A stretch of DNA of 64,000 bases from Vibrio toranzoniae (GCF_024347655.1 NZ_AP025514.1:2666001-2730000), one strand, 5' to 3'. Numbered from the stretch's first letter, positions 10,974 through 20,384 are shown. Numbers and translations: made by a program. The notes: generated by a model from the letters alone, not told the origin.

Positions 10974-11593
10974 TCAATATCCGATTCTAAATGTGCATCT
11001 TCCATTGATGATGCGTCACCGTTTAATCTTAACTGCAGTTCATAATCTTCCAGCAATGCATGAACGCGTTTACGTTGTTCTTGTAAGTTAGCCTCAGATA
11101 CAGGCTTAGAAACAGAGTCTCGCGTTAGGCTTACTGGTTCTGCAGAGCCCGCAAATGGAATCGTCTGTAATACAGGTAACTGCTCTGGTGCTGCTGGATC
11201 GTTACCACCATACTGCTGAACACCCAATACAACCGCTAATGAAACACACGCTGCCACGGCAACTTGTCCAAACTGTTGTAGCCATGCAGGAAGCTGACGT
11301 TTCGCTTGCTGAGGCTTTGGTTGCTCTTCGATTGGAGCAACCGTAGGTTCAACATTCACTTGGTGCAGGTTTGGCATTGCACTATGCGCAGGCTCGGCTT
11401 CAAGCGCCGCTGCCACACTGTCAGCAATGTTCCAATCTTTCGTTTCTGGCGCATCCCCACGCATCACGTCACCAATTAAATGGTAACTCTGCCAGGTATT
11501 CATGCTTTCTTGATCAGATTCAAGATCTACTATGAGAGCTTTATCGATCGTTTCACCATCCATGAGTGCCGAAAGCTTTTCTTTATCAGCCAT
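10970..11593 (-). CDS. rseA: Anti-sigma-E factor RseA
   Basis: Single-pass inner-membrane anti-sigma factor whose cytoplasmic N-terminus (MADKEKLSALMDGE) holds RpoE and whose periplasmic part is cut by DegS then RseP under envelope stress. One membrane helix about residues 100-118 after a Gln/Pro-rich linker. The ATG at 11593 is chosen because the family begins MxxEKLSALMDGE; a longer frame adds only four residues. About 207 aa. 26 bp downstream of rpoE and overlapping rseB. Confidence 0.94.
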   Translation of the reverse strand: MADKEKLSALMDGETIDKALIVDLESDQESMNTWQSYHLIGDVMRGDAPETKDWNIADSVAAALEAEPAHSAMPNLHQVNVEPTVAPIEEQPKPQQAKRQLPAWLQQFGQVAVAACVSLAVVLGVQQYGGNDPAAPEQLPVLQTIPFAGSAEPVSLTRDSVSKPVSEANLQEQRKRVHALLEDYELQLRLNGDASSMEDAHLESDIE

Positions 11594-11619
11594 TATTTTC
11601 ACCATAATTATTACAAGTT

Positions 11620-12198
11620 CTAGCGTTGCAAAAGAGGTTTAATTTTCTTTTCCACCGCTTCACGAGCTCGGAAAATACGCGAACGTACGGTTCCTACAGG
11701 GCAATCCATTACTTCTGCAATCTCTTCGTAGCTCAAACCTTCGAGCTCACGCAGCGTCATTGCAGTTTTTAAGTCTTCTGGTAGCGCTTCAATCGCACCA
11801 AAAACAACTTGTTTCAACTCTTTTGACAGCGTTAAGTTCTCAGGGTTCGATATTTCTTTTAACGCGCTGCCTGTTTCGTAATATTCTGCATCTTCTGCAT
11901 CTACATCCGTTGCTGGCGGCCTGCGGCCCTGGGCAACGATATGATTTTTAGCGGTGTTCACGGCAATTCGATACAGCCATGTATAGAAGGCACTCTCGCC
12001 ACGAAAGTTAGGTATCGCGCGGTAAGCTTTAATAAAAGCTTCTTGTGCTACATCAGGTACATCACCGGAATTATTCACGTATCGAGAGATAAGATTACAG
12101 ACTTTATTTTGATACTTAACCACTAATAAGTTAAACGCCTGCTTATCTCCACTCTGAACTCGCTCAATCAACACTTGATCGGTTAGCTGCTCGTTCAT
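11620..12198 (-). CDS. rpoE: RNA polymerase sigma factor RpoE (sigma-E/24)
   Basis: ECF sigma factor for the envelope-stress regulon. Region 2 (LVVKYQNKVCNLISRYV...DVAQEAFIKAYRAI) and region 4 helix-turn-helix (LEGLSYEEIAEVMDCPVGTVRSRIFRAREAV) are both clear. The start at 12198 gives 192 aa beginning MNEQLTDQVL, matching E. coli RpoE; the extra 13 codons upstream are not conserved in the family as I know it. A sigma-E type promoter lies about 100 bp upstream, so it is autoregulated. Confidence 0.97.
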   Translation of the reverse strand: MNEQLTDQVLIERVQSGDKQAFNLLVVKYQNKVCNLISRYVNNSGDVPDVAQEAFIKAYRAIPNFRGESAFYTWLYRIAVNTAKNHIVAQGRRPPATDVDAEDAEYYETGSALKEISNPENLTLSKELKQVVFGAIEALPEDLKTAMTLRELEGLSYEEIAEVMDCPVGTVRSRIFRAREAVEKKIKPLLQR

Positions 12199-12296
12199 TC
12201 GAGCGGGTACTCCTATTGTTATAACCCTTACCTTCACAGATATGGGTACTAATTATGCGAAATGTAGTATTGACACCACCGTCTACAAGAGCACTA

Positions 12297-12325
12297 TTGT
12301 GACTAAGCCAAATACTGAAAGTTCC
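12297..12325 (-). promoter_or_regulatory. Sigma-E dependent promoter of rpoE-rseABC
   Basis: On the minus strand GGAACTT (-35, 12319-12325), 16-bp spacer, then TCACAA (-10, 12297-12302). This matches the sigma-E consensus GGAACTT-N15/16-TCxAA and lies about 100 nt before the rpoE start, like P2 of E. coli rpoE. Confidence 0.75.
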
Positions 12326-12585
12326 AACTTTCTTAAAATTATTTGCCATTATTGTTTCACAATGTGATGTAATGAAAATAGCTATCCCTATCAATTTGGG
12401 AAAACTTGAGCAAAAGCAATGGTATTGAGCAATTAAATATTTCTAGATAGCTGTCTATATCTTGATTTTGCATAGCGTTTTAGGATGACTCAGAAGATTA
12501 TAACAGTCTTACTGCAACTCCTAAAACAAGACAAAGTCAATTGAGTGTAGACAATTCGACTATAGCCCGGGATTTAATAAGTTTT

Positions 12586-14202
12586 ATGAACGCAAACCGT
12601 GAACATCAGTGTGATGTATTAGTGGTAGGAAGTGGTGCGGCAGGCTTGTCATTAGCTTTACGCGTAGCAGAACATGCAAAAGTAATTGTATTAAGCAAAG
12701 GACCACGCAGCGAAGGATCGACGTATTACGCACAAGGTGGTATCGCCGCGGTGTTCGATGAGTCGGACAGTATTGAGTCTCATGTAGAGGATACTCAAAT
12801 TGCTGGGGCCGGGTTATGCGAAGAAGATACAGTTCAATTCATTGCTGAAAATGCTAAAGAGTGTGTGCAATGGCTGATTGATGGTGGTGTTCCATTTGAT
12901 AAAGATGAGAATAGCACGGAAGGTCAGCCAAAATATCACCTCACTCGTGAGGGTGGACATAGCCACCGCAGAATTCTTCATGCAGCCGATGCCACCGGCA
13001 TGGCGATGCAAACTTCGCTACAAGATAACGTCAACAACCACCCCAACATCGAGATCTTCGAGCGCCACAATGCGCTGGATTTGATCACTGAAGATAAAAT
13101 TGGTGGTTCGAAAGACAAGGTTATCGGTGCCTACATTTGGAACCGTAACCAAGAACACGTCGAAACCGTGCGCGCTAAATTTGTTGTGCTAGCAACAGGC
13201 GGCGCTTCAAAGGTTTACCAATATACCTCCAACCCAGATGTCTCTTCAGGTGATGGTATTGCTATCGCTTGGCGTGCGGGTTGCCGAGTAGCCAACCTTG
13301 AGTTCAACCAGTTCCACCCAACGTGCTTATTCCACCCAGAAGCGCGCAACTTCCTACTAACGGAAGCACTGCGTGGTGAAGGAGCCTACCTTCGTCGTCC
13401 AGATGGCTCCCGCTTTATGAAAGATTTCGATGAGCGCGGTGAATTGGCTCCGCGTGATGTAGTTGCTCGTGCAATTGATTTTGAAATGAAGCGCTTAGGT
13501 GCTGATTGCATGTATGTCGATATCAGTCACAAACCTGAAGAGTTCATCACCACGCACTTCCCAATGATCCACACGCGCTTGATGGATTTGGGGATTGATA
13601 TGACCAAAGAAGCTATTCCTATAGTACCAGCAGCCCACTACACCTGTGGTGGTGTCATGGTGAATAAGCAAGGTCAAACCGACCTAGCGAATCTGTATGC
13701 GATTGGTGAAGTGAGCTACACCGGCCTACACGGTGCGAACCGTATGGCTTCTAACTCACTGCTTGAATGTGTGGTTTACGCATGGGCGGCAGCCAAAGAC
13801 ATCGTGGAAAACATCGACCAGTCTCAGCTTTGTGCTGAACTACCAGCATGGGATGAAAGCCAAGTCACCAACAGTGATGAAGAGGTTATCATTCAGCACA
13901 ACTGGCACGAACTACGCCTATTCATGTGGGATTACATGGGGATTGTTCGAACCGATAAACGACTAGAACGTGCACTACGCCGTATCCAGATGTTGCAACA
14001 AGAAACTCATGAGTACTACAGCTACTTTAGGGTTTCGAATAACCTGTTAGAACTGCGTAACTTGCTACAGGTTGCTGAGTTAATGGTTCGCTGTGCAATG
14101 CAACGTAAAGAGAGCCGCGGATTACACTACACGTTAGATTACCCTGAGCTTGCAAAAGACAGTGGCCCAACAATTCTTACACCAGAGAAAACCCAATCGT
14201 AA
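12586..14202 (+). CDS. nadB: L-aspartate oxidase
   Basis: FAD enzyme that converts L-aspartate to iminoaspartate, first step of de novo NAD synthesis with NadA. The dinucleotide-binding motif [13 protein letters not shown] lies at residues about 11-23; [15 protein letters not shown] and the active-site HPTCLFHPE and SxSxGxH-like [15 protein letters not shown] segments are intact. The ATG at 12586 gives 538 aa starting [12 protein letters not shown]; an in-frame TTG at 12541 would add 15 non-conserved residues. Divergent from rpoE, as in V. cholerae and E. coli. Confidence 0.96.
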   Translation: MNANREHQCDVLVVGSGAAGLSLALRVAEHAKVIVLSKGPRSEGSTYYAQGGIAAVFDESDSIESHVEDTQIAGAGLCEEDTVQFIAENAKECVQWLIDGGVPFDKDENSTEGQPKYHLTREGGHSHRRILHAADATGMAMQTSLQDNVNNHPNIEIFERHNALDLITEDKIGGSKDKVIGAYIWNRNQEHVETVRAKFVVLATGGASKVYQYTSNPDVSSGDGIAIAWRAGCRVANLEFNQFHPTCLFHPEARNFLLTEALRGEGAYLRRPDGSRFMKDFDERGELAPRDVVARAIDFEMKRLGADCMYVDISHKPEEFITTHFPMIHTRLMDLGIDMTKEAIPIVPAAHYTCGGVMVNKQGQTDLANLYAIGEVSYTGLHGANRMASNSLLECVVYAWAAAKDIVENIDQSQLCAELPAWDESQVTNSDEEVIIQHNWHELRLFMWDYMGIVRTDKRLERALRRIQMLQQETHEYYSYFRVSNNLLELRNLLQVAELMVRCAMQRKESRGLHYTLDYPELAKDSGPTILTPEKTQS

Positions 14203-14217
14203 ATATAAGTAACAGAT

Positions 14218-14243
14218 AAAAAAGGAGCAAGTGCTCCTTTTTT
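14218..14243. terminator. Bidirectional terminator nadB / ygfX
   Basis: GGAGCA/TGCTCC stem with A-run before and T-run after, between convergent nadB and ygfX. Confidence 0.85.
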
Positions 14244-14245
14244 AT

Positions 14246-14653
14246 CTAGCGCTCTCGTTGTAAGTGTGCCAGTAAATGACGATACTCACGCTCACGACAG
14301 CTGTCTCGCCATAGTAAGACAGAGTGTCCACACTCGAATTGCAGTTTGACAAAGAACTGTGCCCAGACTTTGTCAACGGACTTTAATTTATAACCTTGGT
14401 CATTCAGCTTTATCTCACCATCGTCTTTATAATCAAAATGCCCATAAGCGGAATTCAATATCACATTATTTGTTCTAAACAAGTTGATTATTAAAGGTAA
14501 GCAATAGAGGCTAATAACGAGCGGAATGGAAGAAAGAACAATGAAAAACAAAAGGCACCCAAAAATAGTGCCTTTTGCGAATAATGCAGAATATGAAGGG
14601 TTAAGCTGAAGCTTAACGAACCTTGCTGAGGTTATGTGCGACAATTTTATCAA
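14246..14653 (-). CDS. ygfX: YgfX-family inner-membrane protein (CptA-like)
   Basis: Small membrane protein with two adjacent N-terminal hydrophobic helices (about 30-60) and a soluble C-terminal half, encoded just after sdhE as in enterobacteria, where YgfX (also called CptA) is reported either as a membrane partner of SdhE or as a toxin acting on cytoskeletal proteins. No ATG is available: candidate starts are TTG at 14653 or 14644, both inside the end of sdhE, so expression probably depends on sdhE translation. Function is by context and fold pattern only. Confidence 0.75.
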   Translation of the reverse strand: MIKLSHITSARFVKLQLNPSYSALFAKGTIFGCLLFFIVLSSIPLVISLYCLPLIINLFRTNNVILNSAYGHFDYKDDGEIKLNDQGYKLKSVDKVWAQFFVKLQFECGHSVLLWRDSCREREYRHLLAHLQRER

Positions 14654-14873
14654 CCATTGATGCGTGACCTAAGTTCTCACTGCGTCCATGCCCCATTACC
14701 CAAGTAAACAGATCTGGATCATCGCACTCTAGTAGAGAAACAAACTCTCGCTGTTCCTGCTCTTGCAATGAATCAAAACACTCTTCAAAAAATGGCATGA
14801 TGACGACATCAAGTTCTAACATGCCCCGACGGCAACCCCATTTAATTCGTGCTTTCTGCTCTGCAGTGTACAT
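14613..14873 (-). CDS. sdhE: FAD assembly factor SdhE
   Basis: Cytosolic assembly factor that promotes covalent flavinylation of SdhA/FrdA. The 86-aa protein carries the conserved RRGMLELD motif (RGxxE) at about 15-22 and the FDSL/DLFxWxMG segments of the family. Overlaps ygfX by about 40 nt; divergent from ygfZ. Confidence 0.95.
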   Translation of the reverse strand: MYTAEQKARIKWGCRRGMLELDVVIMPFFEECFDSLQEQEQREFVSLLECDDPDLFTWVMGHGRSENLGHASMVDKIVAHNLSKVR

Positions 14874-15040
14874 TAGCTATCCTCACCTATAATTTTGCTT
14901 TCTCGGAGTGTAACAAGTCAGGCGCTCTGCAACTACTGTGTGAGTCACAGTCCCTATCTAAGCTCACAAAAAAACCTAGGCTGACAAAGAAACAGAACCG
15001 GATTAACATAGAGGAAAATAAAATTCTTAGGAAAGATAAT

Positions 15041-16012
15041 ATGGATTGGAAAAATACATTTCAGCCGCTTGCTCATACACAAAATGATTCGCTTCCAGAA
15101 CTGATGATGACACACGTGTCAGACTGGAGTGCCATTACCATGGTAGGCGATGACAAAAAATCATACCTGCAAGGTCAAATAACATGTGATGTCGTCACTC
15201 TTCCTAGTGATAAATCCACGTTAGGCGCGCACTGCGATGCAAAAGGAAAGGTATGGAGCATCTTTCGCTTATTCCACCACAATGGTGGCTACGCACTCAT
15301 GCAACCTAAATCTGCTATTGAGATCGAATTAGTTGAAATCAAGAAGTATGCTGTATTCTCTAAGGTCGATATCGAACAAACGTCTGACGTTGTTATCGGT
15401 GTGATGGGTACGTCTGCTAATCAATACATTGATTCTATTTCAGAAAGCCAAGGCAATGTGCGTGTTATCTCTGGCGGCACAGCCGTTTTAATATCAGACA
15501 ACCGTTGGGCTCTGCTTGTTACTGAAGAAGCCGCTGAAGCCTTGGTATCAAGCAGCACTGCGGAGAAAGTATCAGAGGCGTTATGGCAGTATCATGAGAT
15601 TCTTGATGCTCAGCCTAATCTATCGAAAGCAGAGCAAAACGAACACATCCCGCAAGCATTGAACCTACATGCTCTTGGCGGCATTAGCTTTTCAAAGGGT
15701 TGTTACACAGGTCAAGAAACCGTAGCACGCGCCAAGTATCGTGGCATGAACAAGCGTGAGATGCGTATTGTGTCAGGCACAACAGCGGACGTGTTGTCTC
15801 TAGAGAGTCCTATTGAACTAGAGCGTAGCGTTGGTGAGAACTGGCGTAGTGCTGGCCGACTCTTAAACGTCTATCAATTTTCTGATAACCAAGCGATTGG
15901 TTTGATGGTGTTACCAAACAACCTTGATGACGATGTTCAGCTTCGATTGACTGCGCAACCTGATCAAACGTGGAACATCCTACCATTGCCTTACAGCCTC
16001 GACGACGAGTAA
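15041..16012 (+). CDS. ygfZ: tRNA-modifying protein YgfZ (Fe-S cluster repair, GcvT-like)
   Basis: Folate-binding GcvT-fold protein needed for maintenance of some Fe-S enzymes including MiaB. The diagnostic KGCYTGQE motif is present near residue 225. ATG at 15041 (323 aa, [10 protein letters not shown]) has a purine-rich AGGAAAG upstream; the longer frame from 14849 runs through the sdhE promoter region and is rejected. Divergent from sdhE. Confidence 0.95.
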   Translation: MDWKNTFQPLAHTQNDSLPELMMTHVSDWSAITMVGDDKKSYLQGQITCDVVTLPSDKSTLGAHCDAKGKVWSIFRLFHHNGGYALMQPKSAIEIELVEIKKYAVFSKVDIEQTSDVVIGVMGTSANQYIDSISESQGNVRVISGGTAVLISDNRWALLVTEEAAEALVSSSTAEKVSEALWQYHEILDAQPNLSKAEQNEHIPQALNLHALGGISFSKGCYTGQETVARAKYRGMNKREMRIVSGTTADVLSLESPIELERSVGENWRSAGRLLNVYQFSDNQAIGLMVLPNNLDDDVQLRLTAQPDQTWNILPLPYSLDDE

Positions 16013-16016
16013 TCAC

Positions 16017-16478
16017 GTGGAAACACCGATTACACAATGGCTGGATCAACAGCAGGTGAACTATCGCCTGCTGATACAAAGTAAACCAACCACCAGCATC
16101 GAAGAAACAGCACAAGAACGAGGTATCGACACCTCTCAAATGGTTAAATGCATCCTGCTGAAAGATATGGGGAACCAGTATGCGTTGGCTTGTACTGCTG
16201 GTAATCGCTCTGTCGACCCCAAGAAAGTACGCTCGATACTGAATTGCCGCCGAATGACCAGCGTATCACTCGATGATGTTGAGGCCATCACCGGCTTTAA
16301 AGTTGGATGTGTCGGCCCTCTAGTCCTAAAAAGACATATGCCGATCATTTTTGACCCTTCCATTCCGAACAACTCAACCGTGACCATTAGCTCAGGTGAT
16401 CGAAGGGCTGGTGTAGCGATGGAACTCAATGATCTTATGGCCCTATGCGTACCGATCGTTGCAGACATCAGTCGATGA
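16017..16478 (+). CDS. YbaK/EbsC-family aminoacyl-tRNA deacylase
   Basis: 153-aa YbaK-domain protein, related to the trans-editing factors YbaK and ProXp that hydrolyse mischarged Cys/Ala-tRNAPro. The conserved lysine lies in MVKCILLKD, with TAGNRSVDPKKVR and a GVGPL-like GCVGPLVLK segment. Starts with GTG four bases after the ygfZ stop, so it is co-translated with ygfZ. The exact misacylated substrate cannot be told from sequence. Confidence 0.85.
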   Translation: METPITQWLDQQQVNYRLLIQSKPTTSIEETAQERGIDTSQMVKCILLKDMGNQYALACTAGNRSVDPKKVRSILNCRRMTSVSLDDVEAITGFKVGCVGPLVLKRHMPIIFDPSIPNNSTVTISSGDRRAGVAMELNDLMALCVPIVADISR

Positions 16479-16659
16479 TCCTCTCGATCGCGTCGTAGAT
16501 CGCAAGCTTCATCCTATTATTTCATTGAGTACATTTTTAGTGTGAACTTCATCATAAGAAGGACACGCCACAATTAAATAGTTAATCAAAATAAAAGCAT
16601 AAGTAGTCAAAAGATAAGATTTACGTTATTGTGAGTTTACTGACTAGCCTTTAGGTAAT

Positions 16660-16748
16660 CAGTATAAGTGAATCCACTGAGTAATATCAGTATCCACTTT
16701 TGTGTAATGCATCTGTGACTATTCGCCCGTTTTAGACGGGCTTTTTTT
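16660..16748 (+). ncRNA. Candidate small RNA or long 3' UTR ending in a strong terminator
   Basis: A Rho-independent terminator (GCCCGT/ACGGGC, seven Ts, 16725-16748) stands 247 nt beyond the nearest rightward stop codon, with no gene in between. Just upstream is a second fold: AAGTG...CACTT (16666-16699) enclosing ACTGA...TCAGT. This two-hairpin layout resembles trans-acting sRNAs. No convincing own promoter was found, so a processed 3' UTR of the ygfZ-ybaK transcript is equally possible. The 5' end given is a guess. Confidence 0.35.
16725..16748 (+). terminator. Strong orphan Rho-independent terminator
   Basis: Six-base-pair GC-rich stem GCCCGT/ACGGGC, loop TTTAG, followed by TTTTTTT. Confidence 0.85.
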
Positions 16749-16843
16749 GTCCAAAATTTACAATTTGATTACACAAACAAAAAAATCCCGCCTATTCTTA
16801 TATTTGTAACATTGTCACTGCTTAATACCGGACAGGAAAGTTT

Positions 16844-16906
16844 ATGGCAGTTCACCACTCAGCATTATTTTGGGGACGAGCTCACGTAAAAAAAGATATT
16901 TACTGA
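16844..16906 (+). CDS. Possible 20-aa micropeptide / leader ORF
   Basis: ATG at 16844 is preceded by AGGAAAG with good spacing and followed by 20 codons (MAVHHSALFWGRAHVKKDIY) and TGA at 16904. A small hairpin GTGCT/AGCAC (16912-16927) follows at once. It lies between an orphan terminator and the 68-aa ORF at 17039, so it could be a leader peptide or an independent small protein. Only the ribosome-binding site and position support it. Confidence 0.35.
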   Translation: MAVHHSALFWGRAHVKKDIY

Positions 16907-17038
16907 AGAAAGTGCTTCGAACAGCACAAATATCTAATTAACGTCAACTCTACTGCGTATTACTCCATGCTTATCACAATTATGATCTTGGAGTTTTTCT
17001 ATAATATGCAGGCTAGGTAAATATAAGGATAATTAAGA

Positions 17039-17245
17039 ATGAGACTGTTTAAGCGCTATACACCGAGTATGATTGCTAAACATGTAAGTCGACTTTTCAA
17101 AGGACGAATCTACATTTACGGCGTCGGGAAATTTGAATTTGATAACGGCAAGCTAGTCCTGCCAGATCGAGCAGAGAAGCGCCATTTTCAAACGGTGAAA
17201 GAAATAAATAGTGAAATCATGAAGCTGCGCTGTGCTTACGCCTAA
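17039..17245 (+). CDS. Conserved small protein of unknown function, 68 aa
   Basis: Not recognised as a named family. Basic protein (many Lys/Arg) with the N-terminus MRLFKRYTPSMIAKHVSRLF, a short beta-rich core (GRIYIYGVGKFEFDNGKLVLP) and a C-terminal helix; no membrane segment or signal peptide. The ATG has AAGGATAA upstream; a TATAAT at 17000-17005 may be the -10 of its promoter. Followed by a strong terminator, so it looks like a real monocistronic gene. I believe similar proteins occur in other vibrios, but I could not check. Confidence 0.75.
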   Translation: MRLFKRYTPSMIAKHVSRLFKGRIYIYGVGKFEFDNGKLVLPDRAEKRHFQTVKEINSEIMKLRCAYA

Positions 17246-17270
17246 TCTGATTATCTAAAGAATCCAAAAC

Positions 17271-17301
17271 AAAAAGGGTTGGCATGTGCCAACCCTTTTT
17301 T
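17271..17301. terminator. Bidirectional terminator, 68-aa gene / ubiI
   Basis: Perfect stem AAAAGGGTTGGCA/TGCCAACCCTTTT with T-run on both sides, between convergent genes. Confidence 0.9.
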
Positions 17302-17370
17302 CGTACTCATGACGCTGAGAGTGACGCTAAGGCGTTAGTTCAGGTGACTAACCACCTGAACATTGAACGA

Positions 17371-18594
17371 CTACCGATGAGTCACTGGGCGCTTGGCTAA
17401 CTCAGGAAGATTTCCTGATAGACCAAGTGCCCGCTTCATTATTTCATCTTTAGCACCAGGTAGTTGGCCGGCCAGTTTCATACCAATGCCACGAATCAGC
17501 TTCTTCGCTGGATTGTCACCTTCAAACAGATCTTTAAAGCCCTGCATGGAAGCAATCATCTTCGCCGCTTCTGCTTTTCTCCAGCGCTCATAACTGCGTA
17601 GGTTACGCTTGGTACCAATGTCCTCGCCAGCGGCCCACAGCTTTAACAGCTCTTGCGCTAAACTTGCAGCATCTAATAGGCCAAGGTTCACGCCCTGCCC
17701 TGCTAGCGGGTGAATGGTATGGGCAGCATCACCAACCAAAGCCACACGATCTACCGCGAAGTCTCTCGCGTATCGCATGCGTAGTGGGAAAGCAAAGCGG
17801 TCACCGACGACTTCGCACAATCCAAGCTTCGAATCGAACTCTGCCGTTAGTTGTTTATTGAATTCAGCATCCGACATGGACACAAGATTCTCGGCACGAT
17901 TAGGTTCGGTAGACCAAACAATCGAACTCATGTTGCCCGGCTGCATTGGTAAGAATGCCAGTGGGCCTTGGGGTGTAAATATTTGACGAGCAACACTATG
18001 GTGCGGCTCTGTTGTTTTAATGTTAGCGACAATCGCACTGTGACCGTAATCCCAATGCGTCAGCGGAATATCTTGCTGTTTACGAACCCAAGAGTTTGCA
18101 CCATCCGCTCCCACCACTAACTTGGCCGTCAGCGCTTGGCCATTGTCTAGGGTTAACCAAGCTTCACTTTCACCGATCGCCATCGTTTTGCATGTCGCTG
18201 GCATGTAGAGGCTGACGTTTTCCTGCTTCTTAACCTGATCAAGCAACGCTAATTGAATCACTCGATTTTCAACAATATGGCCTAGGTTAGGCTGCGCCAA
18301 GCGTGTTGAGTCAAACTCGATACGAGCGAAGCTGTCTTGCTCCCACACTTCCATCGCTTGATACGGTGCAGCACGTCTTTGTTCAATGCCTTGCCAAGCA
18401 CCTAAATTACGCAGAATCGATTCGCTCGAACGACTCAGAGCCGACACTCGAACATCCGGCAATTCGTTCAGGCCTTCGCTAGGTGCTTTGCCCTCAATCA
18501 CGGCAATTCTTAGGTCACTGTCTTTCAATGCCGCCGCGAGCGCTAAGCCAACCATACCACCACCAACAATCGCGATATCAACACTTTGCATCAT
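17371..18594 (-). CDS. ubiI: 2-octaprenylphenol hydroxylase UbiI (VisC)
   Basis: FAD monooxygenase of the UbiH/COQ6 family, C5-hydroxylation in ubiquinone synthesis. GxGxxG motif VGGGMVGLALAAAL at about 9-22, DG motif VGADGANSWVR near 160, and the GDAAHTIHPLAGQGVNLG motif near 285. The N-terminus (MQSVDIAIVGGGMVG) follows E. coli UbiI/VisC rather than UbiH. Either of two adjacent ATGs can start it. 12 bp after ubiH. Confidence 0.92.
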   Translation of the reverse strand: MMQSVDIAIVGGGMVGLALAAALKDSDLRIAVIEGKAPSEGLNELPDVRVSALSRSSESILRNLGAWQGIEQRRAAPYQAMEVWEQDSFARIEFDSTRLAQPNLGHIVENRVIQLALLDQVKKQENVSLYMPATCKTMAIGESEAWLTLDNGQALTAKLVVGADGANSWVRKQQDIPLTHWDYGHSAIVANIKTTEPHHSVARQIFTPQGPLAFLPMQPGNMSSIVWSTEPNRAENLVSMSDAEFNKQLTAEFDSKLGLCEVVGDRFAFPLRMRYARDFAVDRVALVGDAAHTIHPLAGQGVNLGLLDAASLAQELLKLWAAGEDIGTKRNLRSYERWRKAEAAKMIASMQGFKDLFEGDNPAKKLIRGIGMKLAGQLPGAKDEIMKRALGLSGNLPELAKRPVTHR

Positions 18595-18606
18595 TATTTA
18601 TCTACC

Positions 18607-19788
18607 TTATCTTTCTACTAGGCCAAGCGTATGACGCAAAAGTGGACCTTTAAGTGGTGGAAGGTTATCCATGACAGCTAACCCCAGATTACGCCCGATA
18701 CGAGCGGTTAAAAATTCGTTTGAGAACAGATGAACGAGGCTCGATGTCAGCGTGATCGTTGCGCCTCTATCTTGTTCTCTACGATTTCTAAAGTTAACAA
18801 GACCAGTGTAACGACCCACATCATCCAACTGACGGCACAGCTCTTCAGCCAAAGAGGCCACATCACGAATGCCAAGGTTAAAGCCTTGACCCGCAATGGG
18901 ATGGAGTGTTTGTGCTGCATTGCCAACAATGGCGAATCGATGTGACACGTTCTGCTGTCGATGGCGAAGAAGCAGTGGGTAGCTAGCACGCTTACCAACC
19001 TTCTCTAATCGACCCAGTCGCCAACCAAAGTCGCACTGAAGCTGCTTAAGGAATTCGTCGTCGTTGAAAGCCATGACTTTATCGGCTTGGTCCGGCGGTA
19101 TACACCAAACCAGAGACAAACGATTATCGCTCATCGGCAGTAGAGCAATTGGCCCATGATGAGTAAAACGCTCAAATGCGCGGCCTTGATGGGGTTCGCT
19201 CGCCACGATATTGGCAATCACAGCGACTTGTTCAAAGTCATGCTCACTCAATGGGATATTAAGTTGCTGACAACAGGTTGAGATTGCACCGTCGGCCGCA
19301 ACCAATAACTTAGCCGTAATGGTTTGCCCACTATTGAGGTCGACAGTCGTCAGTGATTCACTGCGATCGATTTTCGCTACTGAATCAGGACACAACATCG
19401 TAATTGCCGCTTCTGATTCCAGCTTCTGCTGATAAACTCGACCAACATCCGCTAACTCGACCACATAGCCAAGTGCATCTACAGCCAGTTTTTCACTGTA
19501 GATATCTGTCATTCCGGCATGGCCTCTATCCGATACATGGATATCTTTAATCGGAGAAGCCAAGGAAGCGATAGATTGCCACAAGCGCAATGAATCGAGA
19601 ATCTGTACCGTGCCATAAGACAAAGCAATCGAACGAGAATCAAACCCTGGGTGAGCTTGATGATCAACCTGATAAGGTTCAACAACCGCAATCGATAGCG
19701 AACCTTGGCTTAGGTGATTCAGAGCAAGGGCCAGAGTAGCCCCCGCCATTGCCCCACCCGCAATTACAACATCATACTGAGCCATCAT
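18607..19788 (-). CDS. ubiH: 2-octaprenyl-6-methoxyphenol hydroxylase UbiH
   Basis: FAD monooxygenase for C1-hydroxylation in ubiquinone synthesis. N-terminal VIAGGAMAGATLALAL FAD motif, central VAADGAISTCCQQL, and late IVGNAAQTLHPIAGQGFNLG in which Asn replaces the Asp seen in UbiI, as in E. coli UbiH. 393 aa. Sits between ygfB and ubiI; in E. coli pepP lies between ygfB and ubiH but here the gap is only 20 bp and pepP is absent from the operon. Confidence 0.92.
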   Translation of the reverse strand: MMAQYDVVIAGGAMAGATLALALNHLSQGSLSIAVVEPYQVDHQAHPGFDSRSIALSYGTVQILDSLRLWQSIASLASPIKDIHVSDRGHAGMTDIYSEKLAVDALGYVVELADVGRVYQQKLESEAAITMLCPDSVAKIDRSESLTTVDLNSGQTITAKLLVAADGAISTCCQQLNIPLSEHDFEQVAVIANIVASEPHQGRAFERFTHHGPIALLPMSDNRLSLVWCIPPDQADKVMAFNDDEFLKQLQCDFGWRLGRLEKVGKRASYPLLLRHRQQNVSHRFAIVGNAAQTLHPIAGQGFNLGIRDVASLAEELCRQLDDVGRYTGLVNFRNRREQDRGATITLTSSLVHLFSNEFLTARIGRNLGLAVMDNLPPLKGPLLRHTLGLVER

Positions 19789-19808
19789 AACCTCAAATCG
19801 ACAAACGA

Positions 19809-20384
19809 TTAGTGAATGGTTGGCGCCGCATCTTCAGATGGGCGTGCACCAAATTCAGCATGAATCGTTAGTGCACACGCTTTTACGTGCTCAATAACGT
19901 GCTCTAGAAGTTGCGCTTGCTCTTCGAGATCATCTTCCTCGTCAATGCCTAGCTTCGCCATCTCTTCAAGATCCGCCAACGCTTCTTTAGCGCCATCAGA
20001 CGCTTTGTTTAATTGAGCGCCAACAAGACCCAAGCCAGAAATAAAATGATTAATCCAATCAGACACGCCGTCAGCCAGATCAAAAATGCTCGCGCTTGCG
20101 TCCTCATCCGGTAATAGCATAGACAGCTCCATGCCTGAACCTGTAATTTCGCTGGTTGTTACTTTCAGTGTTGCTTCCGCTAAGGTTAACGCGCGATCTG
20201 GCCAGCCCATACCTTCGTTGGTGTAATCGAAGATCAATGGTTGCCAGCTTTTATCTGCAAGGTTTAAGCCTCCGCTTAACATACCCGTTAATAAACCGTG
20301 CATCTCAGCAGGGGTAACGGCTAGACTTGCCGATTGAAGTTCAGTCGCAACCGTTAGGTAGTCAGGTAAAGTAGTTTCGCTCAT
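19809..20384 (-). CDS. ygfB: UPF0149 family protein YgfB
   Basis: 191-aa acidic, mostly helical protein of the UPF0149 family. Conserved [12 protein letters not shown] near 23-34 and the [13 protein letters not shown] segment about 107-119. Molecular role not settled in enterics; in Pseudomonas a homologue affects alginate/beta-lactamase gene regulation. First gene of the ygfB-ubiH-ubiI operon, divergent from zapA. Confidence 0.9.
   Translation of the reverse strand: MSETTLPDYLTVATELQSASLAVTPAEMHGLLTGMLSGGLNLADKSWQPLIFDYTNEGMGWPDRALTLAEATLKVTTSEITGSGMELSMLLPDEDASASIFDLADGVSDWINHFISGLGLVGAQLNKASDGAKEALADLEEMAKLGIDEEDDLEEQAQLLEHVIEHVKACALTIHAEFGARPSEDAAPTIH

Noticed and set aside
12164..12394. 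76-codon leftward ORF upstream of rpoE
   Set aside because: Overlaps the sigma-E promoter and the start of rpoE in another frame, with no ribosome site or family resemblance.
12541..12585. Upstream TTG start for nadB
   Set aside because: The 15 added residues do not resemble NadB N-termini, while the ATG at 12586 gives the expected start just before the FAD motif.
19789..19808. Loss of pepP between ygfB and ubiH as a deletion event
   Set aside because: The 20-bp gap shows no remnant, and to my knowledge other vibrios have the same compact arrangement, so it is probably lineage-typical.
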